64,000 nucleotides of DNA from Streptomyces sp. SLBN-118 (lineage in GTDB: Bacteria > Actinomycetota > Actinomycetes > Streptomycetales > Streptomycetaceae), in NCBI RefSeq assembly GCF_006715635.1, contig NZ_VFNP01000002.1, forward strand, positions 248,001-312,000, read 5' to 3'. Made by a program: the position numbers and the translations under genes. Within the stretch, counting starts at the first letter, position 1. Every line of letters begins with the position of its first letter. Under the pieces are notes generated by a model. That model ran no database searches. It worked only from the letters and a program-made list of their open reading frames with translations, and was not told where the DNA came from. Below, piece by piece: positions 34,892-44,115 of this stretch.

Positions 34892-35731
34892 GTGTTCGTG
34901 CGAATGAACAGCCGCCCCGCAGAGGGCCCTGAAGGGTTTGTCTACCAATGCCGTTTGTCCCTGTCGAGCGTGACCGTGAACCTGGTCGCCGACCTGATCC
35001 GCGGCCATCTGAAGAAGATCCGCTCGCGCTGGCGCAAGCTGGGCCCGGGGCAGATCGTCGTGATCGTGCTCGCCGTGCTGCAGCACGACCAGCGGCTTTA
35101 CGACATGGCCAGCGGCAACGACGTGTCCGCCTCCACCGTGCGCCGGTGGGTACTGGAAGTGATCGGACTGCTGGCGGCCCGGGCTCCGCGCCTGGACCGG
35201 GCGTTGAAGAAAATCGCCCGAAAGGGCGGTGTCGTCGTGCTGCTGGACGGCACGCTGGTCCGCACACGCAGACGAACCGGGGACGAGAACCGGCCGAACT
35301 ACAGCGGGAAACACAAGGTCCACGGCCTGCTGTTCCTCGCGCTCACCGACGAGCACGGGAACCTGGTGTGGATCTCGGCAGCGAAGCCGGGACGCTCCAG
35401 CGAGATCACCACCGCCCGCCATAACAAGATCACCGCCCACCTTCGCGAGGCCGGGCTCGGCGCCCTGACCGACCTCGGCTTCACCGGCCTGGACGACGAC
35501 CCCGACGACCCGGTCGTCATCACCGGCCGCAAGGCCAGTCGCGGCAAACCCCTCACCGAGGCACAGAAGGAGGCGAACCGGCTGGTCAGCCGCGAACGCG
35601 CGGCGAACGAGCACGGCTTCGCCGACCTCAAGAACTGGAGGATCTTGACCAAGGTCCGCATGAACGCGAAGCACGCCACCGCCCTCCTGCGGGCCCTGCT
35701 CGTGCTGACGAACGCGGAGGTCTCCCGCTGA
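34892..35731 (+). CDS. IS5-family (DDE_Tnp_4-like) transposase
   Basis: A 279-residue protein from GTG 34892 (ATG 34904 is possible). VTVNLVADLIRGHLKKIRSR then DMASGNDVSASTVRRWVLEV is the HTH region. The DDE_4 catalytic positions are Asp in VLLDGTLVRTRRR, Asp in LTDLGFTGLDDD and Glu in AANEHGFADLKNWRILTKVR. KHKVHGLLFLALTDEHGNLV is the conserved strand in between. Single intact frame, so the IS may still be active. The final residues ALLVLTNAEVSR end 102 bp before the right terminus. Confidence 0.9.
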   Translation: MFVRMNSRPAEGPEGFVYQCRLSLSSVTVNLVADLIRGHLKKIRSRWRKLGPGQIVVIVLAVLQHDQRLYDMASGNDVSASTVRRWVLEVIGLLAARAPRLDRALKKIARKGGVVVLLDGTLVRTRRRTGDENRPNYSGKHKVHGLLFLALTDEHGNLVWISAAKPGRSSEITTARHNKITAHLREAGLGALTDLGFTGLDDDPDDPVVITGRKASRGKPLTEAQKEANRLVSRERAANEHGFADLKNWRILTKVRMNAKHATALLRALLVLTNAEVSR

Positions 35732-35833
35732 CGGACGATCACCGCGCGACGATCACGCCGCAGACCAGCCCGAGCCTCCCCACCCAGCCGCACACCAGAG
35801 CTGTGACCTGCAACTTCAGGATGGAATTAGCTC

Positions 35834-36113
35834 AATGCGGTGCGAGTGCGCTGCGAAGGTCGTCCACCGAGCGCCCCGCCAACGGGATGTGGCAGCCCTA
35901 GCGCGGCTGACCGAGACCGAAACCGCTGCCGTCGTCCTCCTTGCACGGCCGCCGCCCGAGCCGCCGCAGCCGCTCTGCGACGTCGAGCGCGAATCCGTCG
36001 ATGCCGGCCGCAGGCAGATCGAGCAGATGACGTACGTCGGGGGCCTCGATGCCCGCCGCCACGGTGGCCGCGTCCCAGTGACGTACGACCAGGGGCGGTC
36101 CGATCCGGCCCAC
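35834..36113 (-). pseudogene. FemX-type aminoacyltransferase remnant, 5' part
   Basis: Reads IGPPLVVRHWDAATVAAGI, LPAAGIDGFALDVAERLRRL, DDGSGFGLGQPR, then a TAG stop at 35898-35900, then GCHIPLAGRSVDDLRSALAP and into the IS. The order matches FemX proteins of Streptomyces (GPPVIARRW; DGGAGFGDVQPRYVFQVPLA). The first third of the gene is missing. The TAG replaces the Tyr or similar residue after QPR. With the IS and the internal deletion at 33958-34169, this gene has at least four separate lesions. Confidence 0.75.
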
Positions 36114-36441
36114 CGTGCTTGCCGCCCTTCCTGGGCGTGATGCCCAACAGGTCCGCCACAGACGCGATCAGGAAGATGCCCCCGCCCGCTCTCCGTATCC
36201 CAGTCGGATTCGGTGTACCGGACAGGCACTGGAGGTGAACGGTTGCCAACGGACATCCGAACTCCACCTTCCAGCAGCCTTGCGCAGTCTCTGCTCGCCC
36301 TCGTTATTGCAGGAGACATGGCGACGAGCTCCGGACGGAGTCACCCAGGTCTCGCTCGGCCGGGCCGCGGGCACCGTCTGCCACCTCGTCAGGTGGTGCG
36401 CCGTGAGGGACGGTGCCCGCGGGCGGCCGGACCGATCGCCG
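36114..36441. other. Intergenic region, 328 bp
   Basis: Possibly the decayed N-terminus of the FemX-type gene on the minus strand, but no frame can be followed with confidence. Confidence 0.35.
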
Positions 36442-38841
36442 TCAGCCGTCGGAGGGTTCGACCCGCAGGACGACGTGGTGGCCGTCGCCGGCCTCGTTCA
36501 GAACGGTGATCCTGGTATTGGTGTCCGGGACGATCACGCCGCCGGTTGGGTTGGCCGGGTCGTAGTAGCGGTCACCGTGGTGGTCGTCGAAGACCGGCAC
36601 ACCAGGCGCCGTGGGCACCCGCAGCTCGAGGCCGTTGCGGTGCAGGGTGATCGCGTCGGTCGGCCGGAGACCGAAGGTGGAGTCGAAGGTCTGGATCAAG
36701 TTGGTCATCAGCGTGCCGTCGGGCCAGCGCAGCGGGGTGGGGTGGGCGTCGACGGGCAGGATCTCGCCGTGGCCGGGGTGCCGGCCGACCTGGTTGTCCG
36801 GCTGGGAGGTGTCCCACAGCGAGATGAGCAGGCCGTTCTGGAACGGGTAGTGCTCCACCCACCGGGGGCGGGTGTTGCGCCAGCCGAAGTTGTACGGGCC
36901 GGTCTGCAGGGTGGTGTCATAGGAGACGTACTGGCGGTTCTCGGCGATGTAGTACTGGGGGTACCGGGTGATGAAGGCCTCGCCGATACGGGAGAAGCCG
37001 CTCGCGGTCCAGCCGTTGTCGCCGCCCTCGGCGTCGTCGGCGAGCAGCGTGCCGCCGTCGGCGGTGATGGTGATGGCGTCGGCGGCGAAGCCCTTGCCCT
37101 GGACGGCTTCGTCGGTGGCGTAGCGGAACCTGACGTCGATCTTCTGGCTGGCGTAGGCGGTCAGGTCGTAGGCCAGGTTCTTGTAGGCGCCGCCGGTGCC
37201 GGTCAGGGCGGGCCTGCCGGCGCCGTCCTGGCTGATGGGCGCGCCGTCGGCGGTGCCGTTCAGGGTGGTCCAGGTGGTGCCGCCGTCGGTGGAGGCCTCG
37301 GTGTAGAGGAAGTCCCAGTCCTGCTCGATGTCCCACCAGCCCTTGAGGGTGAGGGCGGCGGTGGCCTTGCCGGTGAGGTCCAGGGGGCGGGTGAGGGTGG
37401 TGTTCAGCTTGTCGCCCATGCCCGACCACCACTGCTTGGTGCCCTGGGCGGGGGTGGTGATGGGGGTCCCGACCTCCTTGTCGGGCAGGTCGACGATCAG
37501 GGCCTGCGGGTCCTTGCTGTTGATCTCGGCGTAGCCGAGCTTGTAGGTGCCGTTGGTGGCGGCCTTGGTGGTGACGTAGTCGAGCCAGCCGAGCTGGAGC
37601 TTGTCCCATGCGTTCATGTCGCCGGGCAGGTCGCCGATGGAGTCCTTGCCTCGGCCGAGCAAGGAGCCCTGCGACATGACGCTCCAGGATCCGGAGGAGG
37701 ATTCGCCGGTGCCGCTGGTGTCGTAGTGGTCGGGCAGGCCGAGGTCGTGGCCGTACTCGTGGGCGAAGATGCCGAGGCCGCCGTTCTCGGGCTGCATGGT
37801 GTAGTCGCCGACCCACAGGCCGGTCTCGCCGATGGGGGTGCCGCCGGCCTTGTTGCCCGCCGGACCGGTCTGGCCCCAGTTCTGGCCGTAGACGTAACCG
37901 CGGTGGGCCCAGATGGCGTTGCTCCCCTGGGCGCCGCCGCCGGCGGACTGGTCCTCGCCGGCGTGAACGATCTGGAAGTGGTCGAGGTAGCCGTCGGGCT
38001 CGTTGAAGTCGCCGTCGCCGTCGTGGTCGTTGCGGTCCCACTGGTCGTAGGAGGCGAGGTCGGCCCTGATCTGCTGGTCGGTGCGGCCCTTGGCCTTCTG
38101 GTCGGCCACCCAAGTGTTGACGGCGTCACGGACCAGGTCCTGGACGTTGTTGCAGATGCTGGCGCCGCAGAAGTCGGAGCCGTAGCGGGCCTCGTTGTTG
38201 GGGACCTTCACCCAGTCCACGACCGTGCCGTCCAGGGAGTAGCGGCCCGAGGACTGCCGCTCGTAGAACTTGTTCACCGACTCCTTGTCGGCATCGTGCG
38301 AGAAGTACAGGTCCTGGAAGTGGTCGCGGTCGTAGTCGGCCTGCCAGATGGTGGAGTTGTCCATGGTCCGGTCCGGCTGTGCGATCTGGTTGTGCGCCGG
38401 CCCGGGCTCGCCGCCGTACTTGACCACCGGCGGCTTGGGGCCGGCCCCGTCCGGGTCGTAGGTGGTCATGTCGTCGACCGTGTCACCGAACTCGGCGAGG
38501 ATGACGAATATCCTGTCGGTCTTCTCGCGGCCGAGCTCGGCGTACTTGCCCTTGCCCAGGCGCACGACCTGGGAGGCGCCGCGCTTCTCGATGGACGCGT
38601 TGCCGGAGAGCACCTGCTCGAGGGCTTCCTTGCGCTGGGCCCGGTTCCTCTTGGTGAAGGGGCCGGGCAGGTCGTGCTCGTCGGGGCCGAGGTCCGCGCC
38701 GGGATCGGCTGTGGCGGCCGCGGCGTCGACAGTGGGGTCGGCGTCGGCCGTCGATGGCACGGCGGCCAGGGCGAGTGCGGCCAGCATGGCTGTCGCGGCG
38801 AGCAGGGTGACGGACGGACTGGTACGTCTCTGATGTATCAA
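36442..38841 (-). CDS. Immune inhibitor A-type secreted metalloprotease (M6)
   Basis: About 799 residues. TTG 38841 is preferred: GAGGAGG lies 4-8 bp upstream and the product starts with a typical signal peptide (MIHQRRTSPSVTLLAATAML to STADA). ATG 38868 is the alternative start. A propeptide region follows, then the zinc site HEYGHDLGLPDHY with a third ligand downstream. YGxxF-type and GGAQGSNAIWAHRGYVYGQN motifs, with PENGGLGIFAHEYGHDLG, identify the M6 immune inhibitor A family. The C-terminal 400 residues are beta-rich, including a VCBS-like YKNLAYDLTAYASQKIDVRF module. It degrades extracellular proteins. Divergent from the sigma factor gene by about 250 bp. Confidence 0.9.
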   Translation of the reverse strand: MIHQRRTSPSVTLLAATAMLAALALAAVPSTADADPTVDAAAATADPGADLGPDEHDLPGPFTKRNRAQRKEALEQVLSGNASIEKRGASQVVRLGKGKYAELGREKTDRIFVILAEFGDTVDDMTTYDPDGAGPKPPVVKYGGEPGPAHNQIAQPDRTMDNSTIWQADYDRDHFQDLYFSHDADKESVNKFYERQSSGRYSLDGTVVDWVKVPNNEARYGSDFCGASICNNVQDLVRDAVNTWVADQKAKGRTDQQIRADLASYDQWDRNDHDGDGDFNEPDGYLDHFQIVHAGEDQSAGGGAQGSNAIWAHRGYVYGQNWGQTGPAGNKAGGTPIGETGLWVGDYTMQPENGGLGIFAHEYGHDLGLPDHYDTSGTGESSSGSWSVMSQGSLLGRGKDSIGDLPGDMNAWDKLQLGWLDYVTTKAATNGTYKLGYAEINSKDPQALIVDLPDKEVGTPITTPAQGTKQWWSGMGDKLNTTLTRPLDLTGKATAALTLKGWWDIEQDWDFLYTEASTDGGTTWTTLNGTADGAPISQDGAGRPALTGTGGAYKNLAYDLTAYASQKIDVRFRYATDEAVQGKGFAADAITITADGGTLLADDAEGGDNGWTASGFSRIGEAFITRYPQYYIAENRQYVSYDTTLQTGPYNFGWRNTRPRWVEHYPFQNGLLISLWDTSQPDNQVGRHPGHGEILPVDAHPTPLRWPDGTLMTNLIQTFDSTFGLRPTDAITLHRNGLELRVPTAPGVPVFDDHHGDRYYDPANPTGGVIVPDTNTRITVLNEAGDGHHVVLRVEPSDG

Positions 38842-39092
38842 AGGAGCCTCCTCTGTGATGTGTGACATTGCACAGTAGTGGAACGGGAAAGAGCAAGACC
38901 TGGGGCGCGTCCCAGAATGCGGATCCTGGCCTGCCCTCACGCCGTGATGATCTCGGTGTGCGGCATGAGGATCTCAACGGCGATCCGGTCAGCGGCAGTT
39001 ATGTGATCCAGATCACTGGCAGTGGGTGCATAGCGAGGCGCCTGCCAGTGTCTTTCCCTTGGTGTAGGCAACTGGGGAAAGTGGGGGTGCGG

Positions 39093-39599
39093 ATGGAGCG
39101 GGCTCGGGCCGGTGAGTTCGACGAGTTCGTGGCGGCCCGCTGGCCGGCGCTGGTCCACCTCGCCCGTCTGCTCGTCGGGGGCGATCGGCATCGGGCCGAG
39201 GATCTGCTGCAGGAGTCCTTGGTCAAGCTCTGGTTCGTCTGGCCGAAGGTCGCGGAGGACGCACCGGAGGCGTACGTCCGCAAAGTGATGGTGCGCGCGG
39301 CCGCACGCTCGGGCCTGCGGCGCTGGTGGGGGGAACGCCCCGTCGAACGGCTGCCCGAGGAGGCCATGGTGGGTGATCTGTCCGCGGAAGTGGTGGAGCG
39401 CTCTCGACTGGAGGCCGCGCTGGCTCAGTTGCCGCCGAGGCAGCGTGTGGCCGTGGTGCTGCGCTACTACCAGGATCTGCCCGAGCGGCATGTGGCGGAG
39501 GTGCTGGGGTGCCCGGTGGGCACAGCTCGGTCCCATGCCGCACGCGGAGTGGCGCGGTTGCGGCAGATCCTGGCCGATGTCATCGACCCGGTGCGGTGA
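39093..39599 (+). CDS. SigE-family ECF RNA polymerase sigma factor
   Basis: A 168-residue protein; ATG 39093 is chosen, with GTG 39087 or 39081 possible. Region 2 is visible (FDEFVAARWPALVHLARLLV, AEDLLQESLVKLWFVWPKVA), and region 4 gives LPPRQRVAVVLRYYQDLPER with VAEVLGCPVGTARSHAARGV. This is the SigE-family type of Streptomyces ECF factors (about 170 residues). It lacks the C-terminal extension of SigM/RpoE types. The next gene, 10 bp downstream, encodes a putative membrane anti-sigma partner. It may control the protease across the divergent promoter and the downstream glycosylation genes. Confidence 0.9.
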   Translation: MERARAGEFDEFVAARWPALVHLARLLVGGDRHRAEDLLQESLVKLWFVWPKVAEDAPEAYVRKVMVRAAARSGLRRWWGERPVERLPEEAMVGDLSAEVVERSRLEAALAQLPPRQRVAVVLRYYQDLPERHVAEVLGCPVGTARSHAARGVARLRQILADVIDPVR

Positions 39600-39609
39600 A
39601 GGGGGAACC

Positions 39610-40086
39610 ATGGATCACTTCGAGCGGCGGCTGGCGCAGATGATGCGCGACACCCAGGAACCCGCGTCCATCGAACCGAGGCACCGGGAACGTCTCCAGG
39701 CAGGCATTTCGGCACGCCGTCGCACCCGGACCGCACAGCGGGCCGCCGGCTCGGCGTTGGCTGTCGCCGGACTCGCCGTCGGGCTGCTCCTTCTGCCAAA
39801 CGCCCCGGACCGGGTCGAGCCCAGCAGTCCCCGTCCACAGCCCGCGACGAGCCCAACGCCCTCCGCACCGGGTGCGACGCCGGAGGTGTCCCCGAGCGCG
39901 CCCACCTCCTCCGCCACCTCCACCGACCCCGCACTCCCGGATGATGTATCCAACACGGCCACGCCGCCTGCCGCTACCGGCAGTTCGACCGCGACCGGCA
40001 CTCCGTCCGGCAGCGGGGTCACCACGCCACCGTTCTCGACGCCACCCCCGCCTTCGGGCACGGCGACCACGCAAAGCCCGCCCTAG
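39610..40086 (+). CDS. Putative anti-sigma membrane protein, Pro/Ser/Thr-rich
   Basis: A 158-residue protein from ATG 39610, 10 bp after the sigma gene. About 45 N-terminal residues (FERRLAQMMRDTQEPASIEP, RRRTRTAQRAA) are cytoplasmic. A single membrane segment follows (LAVAGLAVGLLLLPN). The rest is a low-complexity extracellular stalk of Pro, Ser, Thr and Ala. Topology and position fit an anti-sigma factor or sensor for the ECF factor, though no zinc-binding anti-sigma HxxxCxxC motif is seen. It could equally be a wall-spanning stalk of unknown role. Confidence 0.65.
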   Translation: MDHFERRLAQMMRDTQEPASIEPRHRERLQAGISARRRTRTAQRAAGSALAVAGLAVGLLLLPNAPDRVEPSSPRPQPATSPTPSAPGATPEVSPSAPTSSATSTDPALPDDVSNTATPPAATGSSTATGTPSGSGVTTPPFSTPPPPSGTATTQSPP

Positions 40087-40256
40087 TCGCCCGGGTCCGG
40101 ACAGCGCGCCCGGCGAGGGTGCCAGCCGCCCCCGGAATCGGCAGCCCGTGACCCGCACCCCGTAACGCCCTGCCGTCATCACAACCCTTCTCCCCGGAGC
40201 GCACCGCCCCGAGTGCCTTCGGCATGCCCTGCATCAGAGCAGTACAAGGACAAATC

Positions 40257-41537
40257 ATGGCAAATCAAGGGCTGTTCGCCCTGAAGGACTTGAACGAGGC
40301 CGCGGTTCAGGATCTGAACCGTCTGCCGCGACGCGCACCGGTGCGGACGCACCACCAGGAGCCCGTCCTGGACGTGGTCGTCCCAGTGTTCAACGAGGAG
40401 GCAGATCTGGAGCCGAGCGTGCGGCGGCTCCACGCACACCTGCGCGAGACCTTCCCCTATCCGTTCCGTATCACCGTCGCCGACAACGCCAGCACGGACC
40501 GGACCCCGCAGATCGCCGCCCGGCTGGCCCGCGAACTACCCGAAGCGGAGTGGCTGCGGCTGGCTGAGAAGGGGCGCGGCCGGGCGCTGCGCGCCGCCTG
40601 GTCGCAGTCGCGGGCCCCGGTGCTCGCGTACGTGGACGTAGACCTGTCCACGGAACTGGCCGCGCTGCTGCCGCTCGTCGCCCCACTGATCTCCGGGCAC
40701 TCCGACGTGGCCATCGGCACCCGCCTGGCCCCCGGTTCCCGGGTGGTGCGCGGCCCCAAACGGGAGATCACCTCCCGCTGCTACAACGCCCTCCTGCGCT
40801 CCGCCCTCGCCGTGGGATTCTCCGACGCGCAGTGCGGTTTCAAGGCGGTGCGGCGTGATGTGGCCGAGCGCCTGCTGCCCCTGGTGCGCGACTCCGGGTG
40901 GTTCTTCGACACCGAACTGCTGGTGATCGCCGAGCGGGCAGGGCTGCGTATCCACGAGGTACCTGTCGACTGGGTGGACGATCCCGACAGCCGTGTCGAC
41001 ATCCTCGCCACGGCACTGGGCGACCTGCGCGGCATCGCCAGGATCGGCACGGCGCTGGCCCGCGGCACACTCCTGCCGATCACACTGCACCGCAGCGACG
41101 GCGGCGAGCCGCCGGGCGGTCTGGTCACCCAACTCGCGCGCTTCGCCGTCATAGGAGCGGTGAGCACCCTCGGACACCTGCTGCTGTACACTGCGTTGCG
41201 CCCGGCCGCGGGATCCCAGGCCGCCAACGCGCTCGCCCTGCTGGTCTGTGCCGTAGCCAACACGGCCGCGAACAGACGGCTCACCTTCGGGCTCCGCGGC
41301 CGCGGCGGTGCGCTGCGCCACCAGGGCAGAGGGCTGGTGGTCTTCCTGGCCGGCCTGGCACTCACCAGTGGATCGCTCGCCGCCCTGCACCACGCGGTGC
41401 CTTCGGCCTCGCATCGCACCGAACTCGCCGTACTGGTCGTCACCAACCTGACAGTGACACTGCTGCGATTCCTGCTCTTCCGGGCGTGGGTGTTCCGCGC
41501 CGGGCCGAGTCGTGACCGGACGAGGTCCGTCGCCTGA
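40257..41537 (+). CDS. Polyprenyl-phosphate GT2 glycosyltransferase fused to GtrA membrane domain
   Basis: A 426-residue protein from ATG 40257 (MANQGLFALK) with AAGGA upstream. The N-terminal 270 residues are a dolichyl-phosphate-mannose-synthase-like GT2 domain: VVVPVFNEEADL, VADNASTDRT, the DxD-like DVDLSTE, and FSDAQCGFKAVRR. The C-terminal part is a GtrA domain with about four membrane segments (FAVIGAVSTLGHLLLYTAL, VANTAANRRLTFG). Such fusions transfer a sugar from a nucleotide donor to polyprenyl phosphate and flip or pass it to GT-C enzymes outside. The first GT-C gene overlaps its stop codon by one base, so the three genes form an operon. Confidence 0.88.
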   Translation: MANQGLFALKDLNEAAVQDLNRLPRRAPVRTHHQEPVLDVVVPVFNEEADLEPSVRRLHAHLRETFPYPFRITVADNASTDRTPQIAARLARELPEAEWLRLAEKGRGRALRAAWSQSRAPVLAYVDVDLSTELAALLPLVAPLISGHSDVAIGTRLAPGSRVVRGPKREITSRCYNALLRSALAVGFSDAQCGFKAVRRDVAERLLPLVRDSGWFFDTELLVIAERAGLRIHEVPVDWVDDPDSRVDILATALGDLRGIARIGTALARGTLLPITLHRSDGGEPPGGLVTQLARFAVIGAVSTLGHLLLYTALRPAAGSQAANALALLVCAVANTAANRRLTFGLRGRGGALRHQGRGLVVFLAGLALTSGSLAALHHAVPSASHRTELAVLVVTNLTVTLLRFLLFRAWVFRAGPSRDRTRSVA

Positions 41538-42856
41538 TGAAGACCACCGGCATGGATGCGACCGCAGCCCGCTCGATCGTCACTCCCCCGCCCACCCCCC
41601 ACCCGAGTGCCCGGAACCCGAGACTGTCGGACAAGCCCCGCGGCCATCGTCCTCCCGAACGGTGGGGGCGGCTGCGCTGTGCAGCCAGGCACTACGGTCC
41701 CGTACTGGCCATGTATGGCACGCTCAAGCTCATCGGCTTCTCCGTCTTCATGTACCTGCTGCACTCCGCCGGGGACTACCGGGAGAAGCACCCGCGTTTC
41801 GGCGGCGGGGACCACCCGTGGGACGTACTGGCCACTTGGGACGGCTGGTGGTACCAGCAGATCGCCGAGCACGGATACCACCCCGAGCTCGTCCAGATCC
41901 CCGGAGCCGCCGGCCTGATCACCCTCAAGGGCAACTCGGCCGCGTTCTTGCCGCTCTACCCGGCACTGATGCGGCTGGTCTCCGAGGTCACCGGCCTCGG
42001 CCTGTACGGCGCCGGCCTGCTGGTCTCGGTCGTCGCCTCCATCGTCGCCGCCCTCGGGATCTACACCGTCACCGCGCGGTTCGGTGGCAGGCGGGCCGGG
42101 CTGGCCGCGGCCGGGCTGTGGGCCGTCTGGCCCGGTTCCGGTGTGGAGTGGGCGGTCTACTCCGACTCCCTCTATGTGGCTCTGGCCGTTTGGGCCTGCC
42201 ATGCCGTCATGAGCCGCCGGTGGCTCGCCGCGGGTCTCCTCACCTGCGCGGCCGGGCTCAACCGCCCCACCGCCGTGGCGCTGATCGCCGCCCTTGCTGT
42301 CGCCGCCCTGCTCGCACTCCGCCGGCACCGGGACCGGGACGGCGTCCTCGGTCCGCTGGCCGCGATGGCCGTCGCACCGCTCGGCCTCATCGCATACCTC
42401 GGCTGGGTGGGTCACCAAATGGGTGACTACGGAGGCTACTTCAAGCTCCAGTCCGGCGCCTGGGCCCACGAGTTCGACTACGGCCGGCACACCCTCGACG
42501 TCCTCACGTCCGTCCCGGTGGGTCATTCCGACTACCTCTCCGCGTGGCCCTTCGCGGACCTGATCGGCGTCGGTGTCGTCCTGCTCGCACTCGCGCTGCT
42601 CCCACTGCTCATCCGGCTGCGTCCCCCGGCCGTACTGGTCGTCTACACCGTCCTGACCCTCGTCCTCGTCCTGGGCAGCCAGCAGATATTCGGCAACGTC
42701 TCCCGCTATCTGCTCCCCGTCTTCCCGCTCTTCCTCCCGCTCGCCCTCGGCCTGCGCCGCCTCAGCGCGATCCACCAGTTCACGCTGCTCGGCATCGCGG
42801 CCCTGGCCTCCGGCTCGTACGCGGGCTACGCCCTCTTCGAACTCGGCGTCCCGTAG
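41537..42856 (+). CDS. GT-C mannosyltransferase-like membrane protein (1)
   Basis: A 439-residue protein from ATG 41537, sharing the A of the preceding TGA. After a Pro-rich cytoplasmic start there are about 10 hydrophobic segments. The first extracytoplasmic loop carries VLATWDGWWYQQIAEHGYHP, the Asp-Gly-x-(W)Y-x-x-IA-x-x-GY pattern of PIG-V-like GT-C enzymes. Later motifs are AAFLPLYPALMRLV, EWAVYSDSLYVALAVWA and AAGLNRPTAVAL. It probably uses a polyprenyl-phosphate sugar made by the preceding GT2-GtrA protein to glycosylate a wall polymer, lipid or protein. Confidence 0.82.
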   Translation: MKTTGMDATAARSIVTPPPTPHPSARNPRLSDKPRGHRPPERWGRLRCAARHYGPVLAMYGTLKLIGFSVFMYLLHSAGDYREKHPRFGGGDHPWDVLATWDGWWYQQIAEHGYHPELVQIPGAAGLITLKGNSAAFLPLYPALMRLVSEVTGLGLYGAGLLVSVVASIVAALGIYTVTARFGGRRAGLAAAGLWAVWPGSGVEWAVYSDSLYVALAVWACHAVMSRRWLAAGLLTCAAGLNRPTAVALIAALAVAALLALRRHRDRDGVLGPLAAMAVAPLGLIAYLGWVGHQMGDYGGYFKLQSGAWAHEFDYGRHTLDVLTSVPVGHSDYLSAWPFADLIGVGVVLLALALLPLLIRLRPPAVLVVYTVLTLVLVLGSQQIFGNVSRYLLPVFPLFLPLALGLRRLSAIHQFTLLGIAALASGSYAGYALFELGVP

Positions 42857-42888
42857 CCGACGGACACGGACCAAGGAATGGATGCCCG

Positions 42889-44115
42889 ATGACCGCGACC
42901 CTGCGCGTCGCCGAACGGAACCCTTTAAGCCCCCCGGGAAAGAAGCCCCCGGTTGCTCCGGTGCGGCAACGGCTGCTCGACCGGTTGACCCCCGCGGACC
43001 TCCAGGTGCTACGGCTCTATCTGTTCACGCGCCTCGGGCTGTGGCTCGTCGCCTACTGCACCTCCTGGCTGTCGCCCGCCGGATCCGACGCCAAGACACC
43101 CGCCCGCTGGCTGTCCCGCTGGGAGCAGTGGGACTGGGCGCACTATCAACACATAGCCGAATACGGCTACTTCGGCCCCGTCCCAGGGGCGGAAGGCGCA
43201 GCCGACAACCTGGTGGCGTTCTTCCCGGGCTTCCCGCTCACCTTGGGCGCCGTACACACCGTCATCCCCGACTGGACCGTGGCCGGCCTGCTGATCTCCC
43301 TGGTGAGCGGTGCGGTGGCCGTCGTTGCCCTGGCCCGGATCGCCGGACTCGGCCGACCGGACAGCGCCCTGGCCGGCCAACGGGCCACGGGTTTCATGCT
43401 GTTGTCGCCGGCAGCGGTGTTCCTGGCCGTCGGATACACCGAATCGCTCTTCCTCGCGTTCGCGCTGCCGGCCTGGCTCGCGGCGAAGAACCGCAGGTGG
43501 CCCCTCGCTGCTCTCCTCACCGCCGCGGCCACCACCACCCGGATCAGCGGCCTCTTCCTGGCCGCCGCGATCACGGTCGAATTCCTGTTGGCGCACGACC
43601 GCGGCGGGCAGCGCCGTCTGCGCTCCCTGTTCTGGTGCGCGGTGCCCGTCCTGCCCGCAGCGGCCCACACCGCCTACCTGTACGCGCACACCGGCGACTG
43701 GATGGCCTGGAAGCACGCCCAGGAACGCGGCTGGAACCGAAACTTCCGCACCCCCGCCGAAGCGTTCCGGAACACCTGGCACAACGCCTTCGACCACCTG
43801 CAGACCACCGGCTACGCCTGGGAGTTCCAGCTGGAACTGGCCGCGATGGCGACCGGACTCCTGCTGCTGGCCTGGCTGCTGTACCGCCGCCGCTGGCCGG
43901 AGGCCGTCTACATCGCGCTCAACCTCTGGGCCCTGGGGACGTCGTACTGGTACCTGTCCATCCCCCGCGCCACCCTGCTCTGGTGGCCCCTGTGGACCGG
44001 CCTGGCCCACTGGAGCCTGCGACGCGGCTGGGTACAGGAGGCATACGTCGGCGCGGTGGCCCCGCTGACCGTGGTCCTCGCGGTGACCTTCACATCGGGC
44101 CACTGGAGCGGCTGA
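42889..44115 (+). CDS. GT-C mannosyltransferase-like membrane protein (2)
   Basis: A 408-residue protein from ATG 42889, 32 bp after the first GT-C gene. About 9-10 hydrophobic segments. First loop: LSRWEQWDWAHYQHIAEYGY; then AFFPGFPLTLGAVH, FLAVGYTESLFLAFALPAWL and TTTRISGLFLAA, the PIG-V-type landmarks. It shares the layout of the preceding protein but little identity. Together with the GT2-GtrA enzyme it forms a three-gene envelope-glycosylation operon. Its 3' end overlaps the end of the convergent SnoaL-like gene by 26 bp. Confidence 0.82.
   Translation: MTATLRVAERNPLSPPGKKPPVAPVRQRLLDRLTPADLQVLRLYLFTRLGLWLVAYCTSWLSPAGSDAKTPARWLSRWEQWDWAHYQHIAEYGYFGPVPGAEGAADNLVAFFPGFPLTLGAVHTVIPDWTVAGLLISLVSGAVAVVALARIAGLGRPDSALAGQRATGFMLLSPAAVFLAVGYTESLFLAFALPAWLAAKNRRWPLAALLTAAATTTRISGLFLAAAITVEFLLAHDRGGQRRLRSLFWCAVPVLPAAAHTAYLYAHTGDWMAWKHAQERGWNRNFRTPAEAFRNTWHNAFDHLQTTGYAWEFQLELAAMATGLLLLAWLLYRRRWPEAVYIALNLWALGTSYWYLSIPRATLLWWPLWTGLAHWSLRRGWVQEAYVGAVAPLTVVLAVTFTSGHWSG

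Larger units (their letters stand above)
34170..35833 (+). mobile_element. IS5-family (ISL2-like) insertion sequence, 1664 bp
   Basis: Terminal inverted repeats start GAGCTAATTCCATCCTGAAG on both ends and are identical for about 71 bp, then nearly so for about 14 more. The flanking target duplication is AAT (34167-34169 and 35834-35836), matching the ANT pattern of the ISL2 group. Removing the IS and one AAT restores a continuous FemX reading frame (ALAPHWEQSLRT). Contents: a passenger winged-helix gene and a transposase gene, both on the plus strand. Confidence 0.9.

Noticed and set aside
36115..38865. A 916-residue plus-strand open frame
   Set aside because: It is exactly antisense to the M6 protease gene, rich in Val/Gly by mirror of codon bias, with no motif.
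40781..42874. Long minus-strand open frame of 697 residues
   Set aside because: Shadow of the GT2-GtrA and GT-C genes; Glu/Gly/Arg composition typical of antisense frames.
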